Shown: positions 7,147 through 15,498 of the stretch, one piece after another
Layout of the letters: every line of letters starts with the position of its first letter
How positions within the stretch are numbered: position 1 is the first letter of the stretch
Source of the DNA: a virus
IMG/VR virus record: IMGVR_UViG_3300047553_000960
Span: 1-21,252 of that record
Strand: one strand, 5' to 3'
DNA length: 21,252 bases
Notes under the pieces: model-generated
The model's database searches: none
Told to the model about the DNA's origin: nothing
Seen by the model: the letters and a program-made list of their open reading frames with translations, nothing else
Made by a program: the position numbers and the translations under genes

Positions 7147-10122
7147 TTAAACTGTCTTGATACTTCCATAATGTCCACTAAGGAACAATCTGCCTTTGTA
7201 GCTTATTGAGGTGAGAGGTCTTATTATTCCGAGTATGTCGTAGTTTCCAGAGTTATCAAATATCTTTTTTCTCTCAAACGGAACATCTTCTAAAAACCAA
7301 GTTTCAGAATTTGACTCATAGTAGAAAATTTTGCCTTGACGATCATCTGGGTTTTCTGACAATTTGCTACTTATAAAACCATCAGTTGCACAATATAATG
7401 TTCCATCATGGTATGTAAATAACCTAACCCCACCTGTTGATGGTAATTTTACAGATTGATTAAAATCTATAGTTTTTACATTGACTGGAGATAATGCTTC
7501 TCCAAAAATAAATGACAATTTTGAATAACCAAATAATGAATCACCAGAATCATTTGACAATTTGCCAAATCTAATATAAGGTTTGTCATAGTCATCAACT
7601 GCAAGATTTGGTTCAATATATTTTGGATTATAAGTATCTAAAGTAATAAAATTTTTCATCTCAATAAATGGACTATATTGAGATCCCAAATACACCTTGA
7701 TATCTTTTCCTTCCACATTTAGTCTTACTTTTGATAATTTATTATTTATATCAAATATATTTTCGTTAGAAAGTATTTGTATGTATTCAATAAATATTGC
7801 ATCAGGTCTTTGGAAATTTTCTGGAAGATTAACGAACTCAATGCAAATCTTGTCTATATTTCCATTCCATACAGGTTTGATGATATATTCTTGATATCCA
7901 TCTGTTGAATGAATTTCAGTGTCAGAATATTTACTAAAACTTCCATCAGAAAATGCCCAATAAGCTCTAATGTTTGCATTTGATAAGTTTTGAGCTTTTG
8001 GAGATATTTTTGCTTTTATTTTGATTGCTGAATCTAAATCAACATCTAAACCTAATCCTGTTATTTCTATTGATGGATTGCCTGTAAGTGTTGGAACAAT
8101 TTTCAATACATATTTATTTACTACGTTATTAAAAACATCAAAATTGCTTTCAGTTTCAGCAGTTAAAGAAGATATAAAATTTCTTGCTGTCCAATCTTCA
8201 GTGCTAGAAGAAACAACTTCTGAAGATACTGAATAAAATTGCCAATCTTTTACTAAACCTGTTGTTATCAAGGATTTAGAAACAACATTTGTTCCACTAG
8301 ATAATCTAACTGTATCAGTACTAAATTCTAATTGAAAATTACCATACAGATCAGATATCTCTAAACCTTGATAACCATTAAATGAATATTGAAGTACCTG
8401 TTCAGGAGTGTAAAGCTCTGGAGCATCTCTCATGTCAGTATTTGAAATTGCAGAACTTTTGCTTAGATTTATAAGTTCTGCTTCAACTGTGTAAGATGGT
8501 TTGTAGAAAATATAATTTCCAGTTGACAAAACATCGTCATAATTTAGTAACCATCTAGATGCAATATTTATGTACCCGTTTTGAACATAAAAACCTAGAA
8601 TACTGTTACCACTGATAATGTAGTTGGAAATTGACTCAATAGATGGATCTGAATTTGCATCATTGTATTTATAAATTCCATTATAAATACCATTTGTTCC
8701 AGCTATACCTTGATCTTTCAGTAATATCAAGTCATTAGTTTTCAAAGTATATCCATCTATAGAAGTAAAATTGTTCCAAGATGATATTGCTGTGTATGAA
8801 GCACACTGAACATCTATAAAAGCTTGATCAGGAAGATTTGCACCAACTAATTGTTCCCAATCAGATCCTTCAGCAAATTCAAAAAATCTTGAACCATAGG
8901 CTGTAGCACCTACTCCGTCTACAGTGTTTCCTTTGATTACTAGAAAATCCGTAGCTCTTCCAGGAACATTATCATTATGGAAATGTGCCATTCCAATATT
9001 AGTGTCATTACGCGAGAGTGTATTGCTATCAAATGAATAATATTGAGCAGGAGCTGGATCTGCTAAAAATACTTCATCAAAAACATAGCTTGACCATTTT
9101 TCATCAGTTTCTGGATTTGAAATTGGTACTTCGCTATAAACCCATATTTCTGGTTTTCTATCAACAGCAGCAAAAACTTGATTTTTACCAACTGCTAATG
9201 CTTTTATTCCAAAATCTAGTGCTTCAAAATCTCCAATATTATTAGATATCAAAGTTGAAGTAGAAAGGGTTTCTGTTTCTACTTCAGTTTCAACAATTTC
9301 TTCTGTAACTAAGTTAGTAGGTTGTGATAACACTATTTGTTTAGATCTGGAGTATTTGTGAATTTTTTTGTTTCTAGATCCGATGAAAAGTTTGTTATAT
9401 GCAGAAGCTAAAGATAAAATTCCTCCAGATGCTGCAGCTAATTCACCTTGAGCATACACCTGTTCCCAAGCAGATCCATCATGAGCAGATGACAATTTAG
9501 CTCTGAATAGTCTTGGTAGTTGATCACTAGCAACATATAAATAAGGTTCAGTTTCATGTTCAAATTGATGTGAAATCATTGCTGAAGCTGAAATATCTAA
9601 AGAGTTATCTTGGAGAATAAAAACAGGACCCTTTACATAATCTCCATTGTAAAACCATATTTTTCCGGAGATACCAGACATATATATTCCATTATCAGTA
9701 GCAACAAGACTAGTTATTGCTCTCTCTTTGTGGAACTTTAAATCGATAACTTTATTGAATGACACTAAGTTTGAGGTGTGGAGACTAGCAAAATATCTTT
9801 CTATTTTTGCTGATACTGTTGATACGTCAATTGCTGTGTCAAAAATTATTAAGTTTTTATAATCATCAATTCCATAACTAATATTTGTAGAAACATTTAA
9901 AGTTATCTCATCAGCAGAAGTTATTTCATAAACTCTGTGCAAATCGTTTGAATTAGTGCCAATCAACTTATAAGCAGTACGTTCAGGATATTCACTGTCT
10001 AAGCTATCAACAAGTGAAACATTAGTAATTTCTTGTTTAGAAACTCCAGCAAAGTAAATGATTTTTTCACTATCGTTTGGACCTTTCCATAAACAACTAG
10101 ATGTAAAAATTGTAGGTATCAT
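7147..10122 (-). CDS. Propeller tail protein with nested LVKNQ repeat and lectin-like domains
   Basis: 991 aa from ATG 10122. The open frame extends to a GTG at 10152. I prefer 10122 because its ATG overlaps the upstream TAA as TAATG, like two other junctions here, and AGAGG lies 11 nt before it. Residues 135-426 contain five propeller blades of the form ITSLVATDNGIYMSG. A long insertion follows: an LVKNQ-type repeat at 435-542 (LLKDQ, NGIYNGIYKY), then a concanavalin/LamG-like domain in two parts (575-655 and 788-875) around a CBM-like beta sandwich (665-785, YWAFSDGSFSKYSDTEI). Two more blades at 899-946 and 967-991 complete seven. The protein stops inside the last blade, as expected if the N-terminal region closes the ring. 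A structural or adhesion role is inferred. The short C-terminus leaves no room for a fibre tip after the propeller. Confidence 0.75.
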   Translation of the reverse strand: MIPTIFTSSCLWKGPNDSEKIIYFAGVSKQEITNVSLVDSLDSEYPERTAYKLIGTNSNDLHRVYEITSADEITLNVSTNISYGIDDYKNLIIFDTAIDVSTVSAKIERYFASLHTSNLVSFNKVIDLKFHKERAITSLVATDNGIYMSGISGKIWFYNGDYVKGPVFILQDNSLDISASAMISHQFEHETEPYLYVASDQLPRLFRAKLSSAHDGSAWEQVYAQGELAAASGGILSLASAYNKLFIGSRNKKIHKYSRSKQIVLSQPTNLVTEEIVETEVETETLSTSTLISNNIGDFEALDFGIKALAVGKNQVFAAVDRKPEIWVYSEVPISNPETDEKWSSYVFDEVFLADPAPAQYYSFDSNTLSRNDTNIGMAHFHNDNVPGRATDFLVIKGNTVDGVGATAYGSRFFEFAEGSDWEQLVGANLPDQAFIDVQCASYTAISSWNNFTSIDGYTLKTNDLILLKDQGIAGTNGIYNGIYKYNDANSDPSIESISNYIISGNSILGFYVQNGYINIASRWLLNYDDVLSTGNYIFYKPSYTVEAELINLSKSSAISNTDMRDAPELYTPEQVLQYSFNGYQGLEISDLYGNFQLEFSTDTVRLSSGTNVVSKSLITTGLVKDWQFYSVSSEVVSSSTEDWTARNFISSLTAETESNFDVFNNVVNKYVLKIVPTLTGNPSIEITGLGLDVDLDSAIKIKAKISPKAQNLSNANIRAYWAFSDGSFSKYSDTEIHSTDGYQEYIIKPVWNGNIDKICIEFVNLPENFQRPDAIFIEYIQILSNENIFDINNKLSKVRLNVEGKDIKVYLGSQYSPFIEMKNFITLDTYNPKYIEPNLAVDDYDKPYIRFGKLSNDSGDSLFGYSKLSFIFGEALSPVNVKTIDFNQSVKLPSTGGVRLFTYHDGTLYCATDGFISSKLSENPDDRQGKIFYYESNSETWFLEDVPFERKKIFDNSGNYDILGIIRPLTSISYKGRLFLSGHYGSIKTV
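8497..8820 (-). repeat. Phage tail LVKNQ/NGIY repeat, copy D (divergent)
   Basis: Residues 435-542 of the 991-aa protein. The landmarks are SIDGYTLKTNDLILLKDQ, NGIY, FYVQNGYIN and SRWLL. The order of the landmarks matches copies A-C, but the sequence is the most diverged. Confidence 0.6.
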
Positions 10123-13100
10123 TAAACTTTTGGCCTCTTTGTAGAATTCCACTTAATTTCTGGTTGAGTTGTATTATTCCCAAAATCTCTGAACTTGATT
10201 TCTATCTTCTTGACACCATCTGTTTCACCACTAAAATCTACTTTTGCGTAAGGTGAAAAAGGTGTCCACTCAGACCAATCTCCTGCACCTGTATCAAGTA
10301 ACTTTCTTGTTTGAAAATCTTTGATACCTGTGACTAGATCATATGCATTTGTCTTTAACCATGCATTCTTGAGATTTGTAAAATCTACTATTTGATTAGT
10401 TCTTGGATCGTAAAAATCAACACCGCCAATAGGAGGTTGTGTGTCTACTAAAGCTTGGGAACTTGCAACAAAAGTCAATGGATTTGATTCAGAAATATTT
10501 CCCATGTAATCCATCACTTGAACCCAGATTTTTCTTGAACCTGAAAAACCAATGTTCTGTTTAGCAAATGCATCAAAAGTTGGACCAGAATTATAGTAGT
10601 TCAAATGTCCATGTAAATATATAAAATACTCATTTGAATTATTGACTATATATTTATCCCAAGGCAACCAAGGTGTATATTGAATGTAGGAGTTGTCAAT
10701 TTCTTTACCAACTCTAAAAGATAAAAGACCACTTTCATTATCTTCAGCTGCGATACTAATCTGGAGCATTCTTAAGTTTGACTCTTCAGCAACTGTAATG
10801 TATGGAACATCATTATTATGTGATGGAGAGTTTATATCTACAACAGATAAGCTACTCAAATTAGTTGAAAAGCTTGATAACTCACCATGGGATACTGCTC
10901 TCACTCTAAAATGTTGAGCATTTTTATTTACGTTATTGATAGACTTTTCTTCATATCTTGTATGAAGTTTATGCCATAAATTATTTGCTATCTTGTAACC
11001 TGAGAATTTTTCATTGTAAATATAATCTCTGTTACTGAAATTCTTTCCATTAGCTTCACCTAAAGAAGCATTGAAAGGAAGATTGATTGCTACCCAAATA
11101 CTTTGTGCTTGAGTCACTGAACTGTTCCAATCACTTTCAGAAAGAGCAACTTGTACTAAATGACTATTTGAAGCAATACTCATACCAGCAACATATGGAT
11201 TATAAGAAACTCCAATCCAGTCAGTAAGTGGAGTTGAGCTGTCAGGTAGAGTGCCAATATTAGCATAAAATCTTACTTTTATTTGATCCATAGGGAAAGC
11301 AGTATCATAGTCTTCCCAATTGATCTTAAATTCAAATAAGCCTGGTTTTGTAGTTGAATAGAATGGGGATATTTCTCCAACTGTAATATTTTTAAAATAT
11401 GTAGTACTAACAAATCTATCTAAAATTTCACCATTGACTGGAATTCTAGTTTTGTACCAATAAGTATTAGCATTAATTGTTCCCTGTAGCACTTTGAAAG
11501 GTACAGAATAAGCTGTAGTTACTAATGACCAACCTGTTGAAGATTTAAGATAAACACCATTTTCTATCTCATCTACCTGATCTTTGACTAAGATATAACT
11601 GCCTACTGACAAACTAGAAATTGCAATATCATCAATTGTCAAGCTTTCTAGATTTGATACTGATATAGATGTCCCTGTGGTAGCAACTTCTGCATTAGTT
11701 GGAGAAGATTTTGTATTTGAAAAAGTCAAACCTGTAGTATTTAGTGTTATTGGATCTGGAGTAGTCAAATACCATTTAGTTTCAGAGTTTACTGTTCCAT
11801 TTTCAACTCTTACTAAAGTATTGCTTACAACTTCCTCAGTACTATCAAATGATGTAGATCTTCTTAGTTGCCATGTTGTTGAAGCACTTCCAGCTCTTGA
11901 AACATAGTACACACCATTTCTCGTAGTTGTTGATTCATTTTTGACCAGAATGACATCATTTACTATAGGTGTATATCCATCAATGTAAAGTGTTGTAGCT
12001 GTCCCAGAAGTGAATGTATTTGAAGAAAATGATGGTGAATTTGGTAATGTAGCTGTTGTTCCAACTGCTGCGTTAAATGTTTTGACTGGAATTGTCAATA
12101 CATTTCCATAATTAAATCCAACAAAATCAGTTTGCCCACTTAATAATTTTTGCCCAAGATAATGAGAAGAATTAGTTAAACCTTCATCAGATAACAATAT
12201 AGATCGAATAGAACTATCATTATCATACTTTTCTTTGTAAATATTAGGAATGCCAGAATACTTGACTTTGAATATTTGATTATTTGAACTGTTGTATGAA
12301 CTTTCTTTCCAACCTAAAGCAGCAAAGTAACCTAATCCTGAAGAGTTGCTTGTAAGAGACATCAACATATTCACAGTTCCAAGCAAATTGATGTTAGAAC
12401 TAGTTGTCTCTTTGATCAATAACCATGTGCCTACGGGATTTTTAGTTTTATATCTACCATTGAAACCATTAGGCACTTGATCAGTTATTTCTAAAATAAA
12501 CTTTTTCTTATCACTACTTGGAGCATAAGATCTAATTGCATGTCTAGTAAGTTTATTATCAGCAGTTCTTTGGATAACAGAGATTTCATTTTTCTCCCCA
12601 CTAAACTTTACTACTATTGTTTCTGCATTTAGCGGAGCATCTGTGTAGGAAGAATTATCATCACATCTAGTGCCAAATGGTCTATCCCAATTGACAGTAA
12701 GATTTTTTTCAGTATGAGATCTGTATGATGAAACAGGACTGAATGCAATGTAAAAATCATCTGCACCATGTATCATTTCAACTTCAAAAATACTTCTGTT
12801 TGAAAATGATGGTTTATAAAATTGCATTTCATAAAAAGCATTTACTTCGTATGAGTTTGAACTGTCAATTTTAGACAATGAAACTGAATCTGCTGAAGTT
12901 GTCTTGGTAAAAGTCAACCCACTTGGTGCATCAGTAAGATATAAGAAATCTTCATTCTCATATTCACTCCATGAGTGTGGAATGTCAATAGATGGAAAAC
13001 TAATTACATCTATGTCATCAACTGAACAATCTCCAACATCAACAGACAATTTTGATTTGCCTTGAGCCATGAATAATTCTTGAAGAACTACACCACCATC

Positions 13101-14477
13101 AAAAGAAGTACCAACAGATGAGGAAATTTGACAACCAAAAGCTGATCCAACTGAAGAAGATCCAAATGATGTTAATAAAGCATTTGACAATAAGTAACTT
13201 TTTGTTGATGAGGAAGATTGATCAAGATATGGAGTAAAATAAGTTTCCACCATACATAGACTTGTAGTACCCATTGAAGAGCAATACATTTCCATCAATC
13301 CTCCAGACTTAATAAGTGGTAAGACACTATTTGGAAGATTTGTGATCTGCTTATATGTACTTATGGTTCCATTATTAACAGTATATAGATAAGAAATTGG
13401 TGCTCCGTCATTTGGAATATCTAATCTACAAACGATTTCATTAGAGTTAGCTGCTGTTTCTGGAGCTGCAAATAATTTTAAATAAACTTGAGTTGTTACA
13501 GCTACACCGCTAGTTGTATATGAGAAACCTGCTTGAGTATAGTAATCAGTTTTGTTTGATGTTGGAACAAGTTTTGTATTGGAGTAGAAGAAAGCTCCTT
13601 TACCAAAACTTTGGCTTGTTAAACCAATATTTGCACCTAATGAAAGAGATGCAGAAGAATAAGCAGATCCGTTGTATCTGTAACTTTGTAGTGAAGTTGA
13701 GGCAATAGAAGCTGATGGTAGTAAAGATCTTTTTACTAAATTTTTAGCTGTGTAAGCATCATAAGTTCCATTAGTATTAGAGACTTCATACAAACTAGCA
13801 AGATATCTTCCAATACCATTATGTGCTTGTTGTGCAGATGATTGATTACCACTTGTAAATGAAAGTAAAGTATTCTTTCCAACCCAACCAGTTTTTCCAC
13901 TAGGGATTTCTGGTTGTGAAGGATTTACGGGAATTTCACCTTCCCAAAGAATTTGATCAAAGATACCATAACCTAATGGGTACTCAATGTCACTTCCATC
14001 AGGTCCTTCAATAATCGCTTTGAGATAAACAGTTGATAGTCCACCAGAAGCAGACAATGGCCAATTATATACCTTGAATAATCCAGTTCCACCAGCTGTA
14101 GGAGCTGCCATTGTTCCTTGGGTTTGTGTTCTATCGAAAAAATATAATGGATTGAAAGTATATTCGTAGTCGAATGTTGTATCGTATGTATAGCTTGTAG
14201 ATGGGAAATTTGTTATCGCAATTGTAGAGGCTTGATCAAACTGCTGATCGTTTGACAAATACAGTGCCTTGATCCTAGTAAAAGTTGACAAACTTCTGGT
14301 AGCCTTATCTCTTACTTCAAAAGAAAAAGTTAAAGTATTTTTGTTATTGTCAAGACTAGGGTCTTTTGAGTATTTATTACTAGTATAAGTATCACCTGAG
14401 TTTATAAATTCAGATTGTAGATATCCACTAGATAAATTGCTTGGTAAAATGATTGTTACGTCGAAAGGCACTTTCAA
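10122..14477 (-). CDS. Large tail fibre-like protein with two LVKNQ repeats and C-terminal Ig-like domains
   Basis: 1451 aa if started at TTG 14477. No ATG is available: an in-frame TAA lies at 14498-14496, and only TTG 14477 or GTG 14471 follow closely. Residues 1-180 are a beta-rich head. Residues 240-475 and 535-745 each resemble a lectin-like jelly roll. Residues 800-922 and 927-1022 are two LVKNQ-type tail repeats (LVKNE...NGVY and LVKDQ...NGVY). Residues 1040-1135 are beta-rich. Residues 1165-1215 look FN3-like (HFRVRAVSHGE). Two Ig-like domains end the protein: 1215-1342 (VQVMDYMGNISES) and 1343-1451 (DTQPPIGGVDF, then IEIKFRDFGNN). The TAA overlaps the next gene's ATG. No enzyme motif was found. 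It is probably a baseplate-attached fibre or adhesin, by inference from module content and neighbours. Confidence 0.75.
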   Translation of the reverse strand: MKVPFDVTIILPSNLSSGYLQSEFINSGDTYTSNKYSKDPSLDNNKNTLTFSFEVRDKATRSLSTFTRIKALYLSNDQQFDQASTIAITNFPSTSYTYDTTFDYEYTFNPLYFFDRTQTQGTMAAPTAGGTGLFKVYNWPLSASGGLSTVYLKAIIEGPDGSDIEYPLGYGIFDQILWEGEIPVNPSQPEIPSGKTGWVGKNTLLSFTSGNQSSAQQAHNGIGRYLASLYEVSNTNGTYDAYTAKNLVKRSLLPSASIASTSLQSYRYNGSAYSSASLSLGANIGLTSQSFGKGAFFYSNTKLVPTSNKTDYYTQAGFSYTTSGVAVTTQVYLKLFAAPETAANSNEIVCRLDIPNDGAPISYLYTVNNGTISTYKQITNLPNSVLPLIKSGGLMEMYCSSMGTTSLCMVETYFTPYLDQSSSSTKSYLLSNALLTSFGSSSVGSAFGCQISSSVGTSFDGGVVLQELFMAQGKSKLSVDVGDCSVDDIDVISFPSIDIPHSWSEYENEDFLYLTDAPSGLTFTKTTSADSVSLSKIDSSNSYEVNAFYEMQFYKPSFSNRSIFEVEMIHGADDFYIAFSPVSSYRSHTEKNLTVNWDRPFGTRCDDNSSYTDAPLNAETIVVKFSGEKNEISVIQRTADNKLTRHAIRSYAPSSDKKKFILEITDQVPNGFNGRYKTKNPVGTWLLIKETTSSNINLLGTVNMLMSLTSNSSGLGYFAALGWKESSYNSSNNQIFKVKYSGIPNIYKEKYDNDSSIRSILLSDEGLTNSSHYLGQKLLSGQTDFVGFNYGNVLTIPVKTFNAAVGTTATLPNSPSFSSNTFTSGTATTLYIDGYTPIVNDVILVKNESTTTRNGVYYVSRAGSASTTWQLRRSTSFDSTEEVVSNTLVRVENGTVNSETKWYLTTPDPITLNTTGLTFSNTKSSPTNAEVATTGTSISVSNLESLTIDDIAISSLSVGSYILVKDQVDEIENGVYLKSSTGWSLVTTAYSVPFKVLQGTINANTYWYKTRIPVNGEILDRFVSTTYFKNITVGEISPFYSTTKPGLFEFKINWEDYDTAFPMDQIKVRFYANIGTLPDSSTPLTDWIGVSYNPYVAGMSIASNSHLVQVALSESDWNSSVTQAQSIWVAINLPFNASLGEANGKNFSNRDYIYNEKFSGYKIANNLWHKLHTRYEEKSINNVNKNAQHFRVRAVSHGELSSFSTNLSSLSVVDINSPSHNNDVPYITVAEESNLRMLQISIAAEDNESGLLSFRVGKEIDNSYIQYTPWLPWDKYIVNNSNEYFIYLHGHLNYYNSGPTFDAFAKQNIGFSGSRKIWVQVMDYMGNISESNPLTFVASSQALVDTQPPIGGVDFYDPRTNQIVDFTNLKNAWLKTNAYDLVTGIKDFQTRKLLDTGAGDWSEWTPFSPYAKVDFSGETDGVKKIEIKFRDFGNNTTQPEIKWNSTKRPKV
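10134..10138 (-). promoter_or_regulatory. AGAGG ribosome binding site deciding the start at 10122
   Basis: AGAGG lies in the last codons of the 1451-aa gene, 11 nt before ATG 10122. The alternative GTG at 10152 has no comparable motif. This supports shortening the longest frame by ten codons. Confidence 0.5.
11412..11699 (-). repeat. Phage tail LVKNQ/NGIY repeat, copy C
   Basis: Residues 927-1022 of the 1451-aa protein. The landmarks are LTIDDIAISSLSVGSYILVK followed by DQ, NGVYLKSSTGWSLV, FKVLQGTINANTYWYKT. It lies in tandem with copy B but is clearly diverged from it, so the duplication is not recent. Confidence 0.65.
11712..12080 (-). repeat. Phage tail LVKNQ/NGIY repeat, copy B
   Basis: Residues 800-922 of the 1451-aa protein. 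The landmarks are LYIDGYTPIVNDVILVKNE, NGVYYVS, TWQLRRSTSFD, VRVENGTVN and KWYLTTPDPITLNTTGLTF, in the same order as in copy A. It is followed directly by copy C. Confidence 0.75.
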
Positions 14478-14533
14478 ACCACCACTGGGATAGAATTATA
14501 GAATTATTCTTTGCCAGCTGATTTAGAACCTTA
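14478..14533 (-). other. 56-bp gap, the longest non-coding stretch in the window
   Basis: It lies between the TGA of the 320-aa gene (14536-14534, followed at once by an in-frame TAA) and the TTG start of the 1451-aa gene. It contains the overlapping near-repeat AATTCTATAATTCTAT and a small AGAATAATTCT palindrome. GGTGG lies 7 nt before GTG 14471 and abuts TTG 14477. No T-run hairpin terminator or clear promoter is visible. Confidence 0.6.
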
Positions 14534-15496
14534 TCAAAGACTAAAATCAAACTGGAAAGGTATTGATTTTTGTACAGTAAGAGGGCAATGTACATCAAAA
14601 TACATGAAACCATCTACATAATCAATATTGTTGTATCTTCCTTGCTTGTAAAAAGTGAAAGAAGATTTATAGACTGAAATATTATTAGTTGTATCATTAG
14701 ACACAAAAATCATATCTTCGTAAACTGCTGACTTTACAGTATCAAGTCCGTTAGGCAAATAAACTTTTAGCTGCAGGTTTTCTGAAATATCGTCAGCTGA
14801 AAGTGTTGGTTCTAAGATAGTATTACAAATAATTTTAAAATAAATACTTTTCGAATCAGGTCCATTTCCAGAATTATAATATTCAACATCATCATCAGAA
14901 GTATTTGTATCTATTAATGCTGGAACAGTTGAAATTACTGGGTTGCCTTGTCTTACTGGTCTTGGGATTGAAAAACTTGCATCATCGTATGTACCAATAG
15001 AAAATTCAGGCATTCTTGAAGTTTCATCTATAACAAACGGATCAAGAAGTGTCAATGCTTCAAAATTAGATTGTTGAAAATCTTCAGCAAAATCTCCAGA
15101 AGCAAGATCATATAACTTTATTGAACTGCTTGCTTCTTTCAAAGCCAGAATGACTGTATCTTCATTTATTGAGTATGTAATATTTTCACAAACAACAATA
15201 AATGTATCATCTCCAACTCCAAACTCAAAACTATTATCATTTTGAGATATCAACATGTCGTAGGAAAACTTGATAGTTATAAATTGAAGATATGGAACCT
15301 TTTTGTTGAATGAAAAACTAATAACACTATTATGTTCAATCAAACATTCAGTATCTTTTTTCAAAGATAGTAAGAAATTTTCTTCAGTTTCAGAAAGTAA
15401 AAAGTTATTATTTTTTGAAAGAATTTCTATATCAAATTCTGTCAAATCATTTTTGACTAAAAACTTTTGCGATACTTTATCAAATGTAAGTTTCAT
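14534..15496 (-). CDS. Hypothetical structural protein, 320 aa
   Basis: ATG at 15496 lies 2 bp after the previous TAA, with a weak GGA about 7 nt upstream. The gene ends in tandem stops, TGA then TAA. The protein is acidic, with alternating hydrophobic residues typical of beta structure. There is no signal peptide, membrane span or coiled coil. I recognise no family. Residues 1-130 (strands such as LQFITIKFSYDML) and 215-320 (strands such as LQLKVYLPNGLD and GFMYFDVHC) look like two beta domains. A Pro/Asp-rich middle (150-215) joins them, with FSIPRPVRQGNPVISTVPAL. Its position between two very large tail proteins suggests a small structural, collar or connector role, but this is inference only. 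Confidence 0.7.
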   Translation of the reverse strand: MKLTFDKVSQKFLVKNDLTEFDIEILSKNNNFLLSETEENFLLSLKKDTECLIEHNSVISFSFNKKVPYLQFITIKFSYDMLISQNDNSFEFGVGDDTFIVVCENITYSINEDTVILALKEASSSIKLYDLASGDFAEDFQQSNFEALTLLDPFVIDETSRMPEFSIGTYDDASFSIPRPVRQGNPVISTVPALIDTNTSDDDVEYYNSGNGPDSKSIYFKIICNTILEPTLSADDISENLQLKVYLPNGLDTVKSAVYEDMIFVSNDTTNNISVYKSSFTFYKQGRYNNIDYVDGFMYFDVHCPLTVQKSIPFQFDFSL

Positions 15497-15498
15497 TT

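Noticed and set aside
7147-10122. Diversity-generating retroelement target or C-type lectin variable region in the large adhesins
   Set aside because: I saw no C-terminal variable-repeat signature, template repeat or reverse transcriptase in the window.
10123-10152. Ten-codon N-terminal extension of the 991-aa protein from GTG 10152
   Set aside because: The ATG at 10122 overlaps the upstream stop as TAATG, like other junctions here, and has AGAGG upstream. The extension would overlap the 1451-aa gene by 31 bases without a ribosome binding site.
14490-14515. Possible terminator hairpin in the 56-bp gap
   Set aside because: The AGAATAATTCT palindrome has a very short stem and loop, no GC-rich stem and no following T-run.
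14428-14613. 61-codon minus-strand frame spanning the 320/1451-aa junction
   Set aside because: It overlaps both real genes out of frame and has no Shine-Dalgarno. Its sequence reads like a frame-shifted shadow of the 1451-aa N-terminus.
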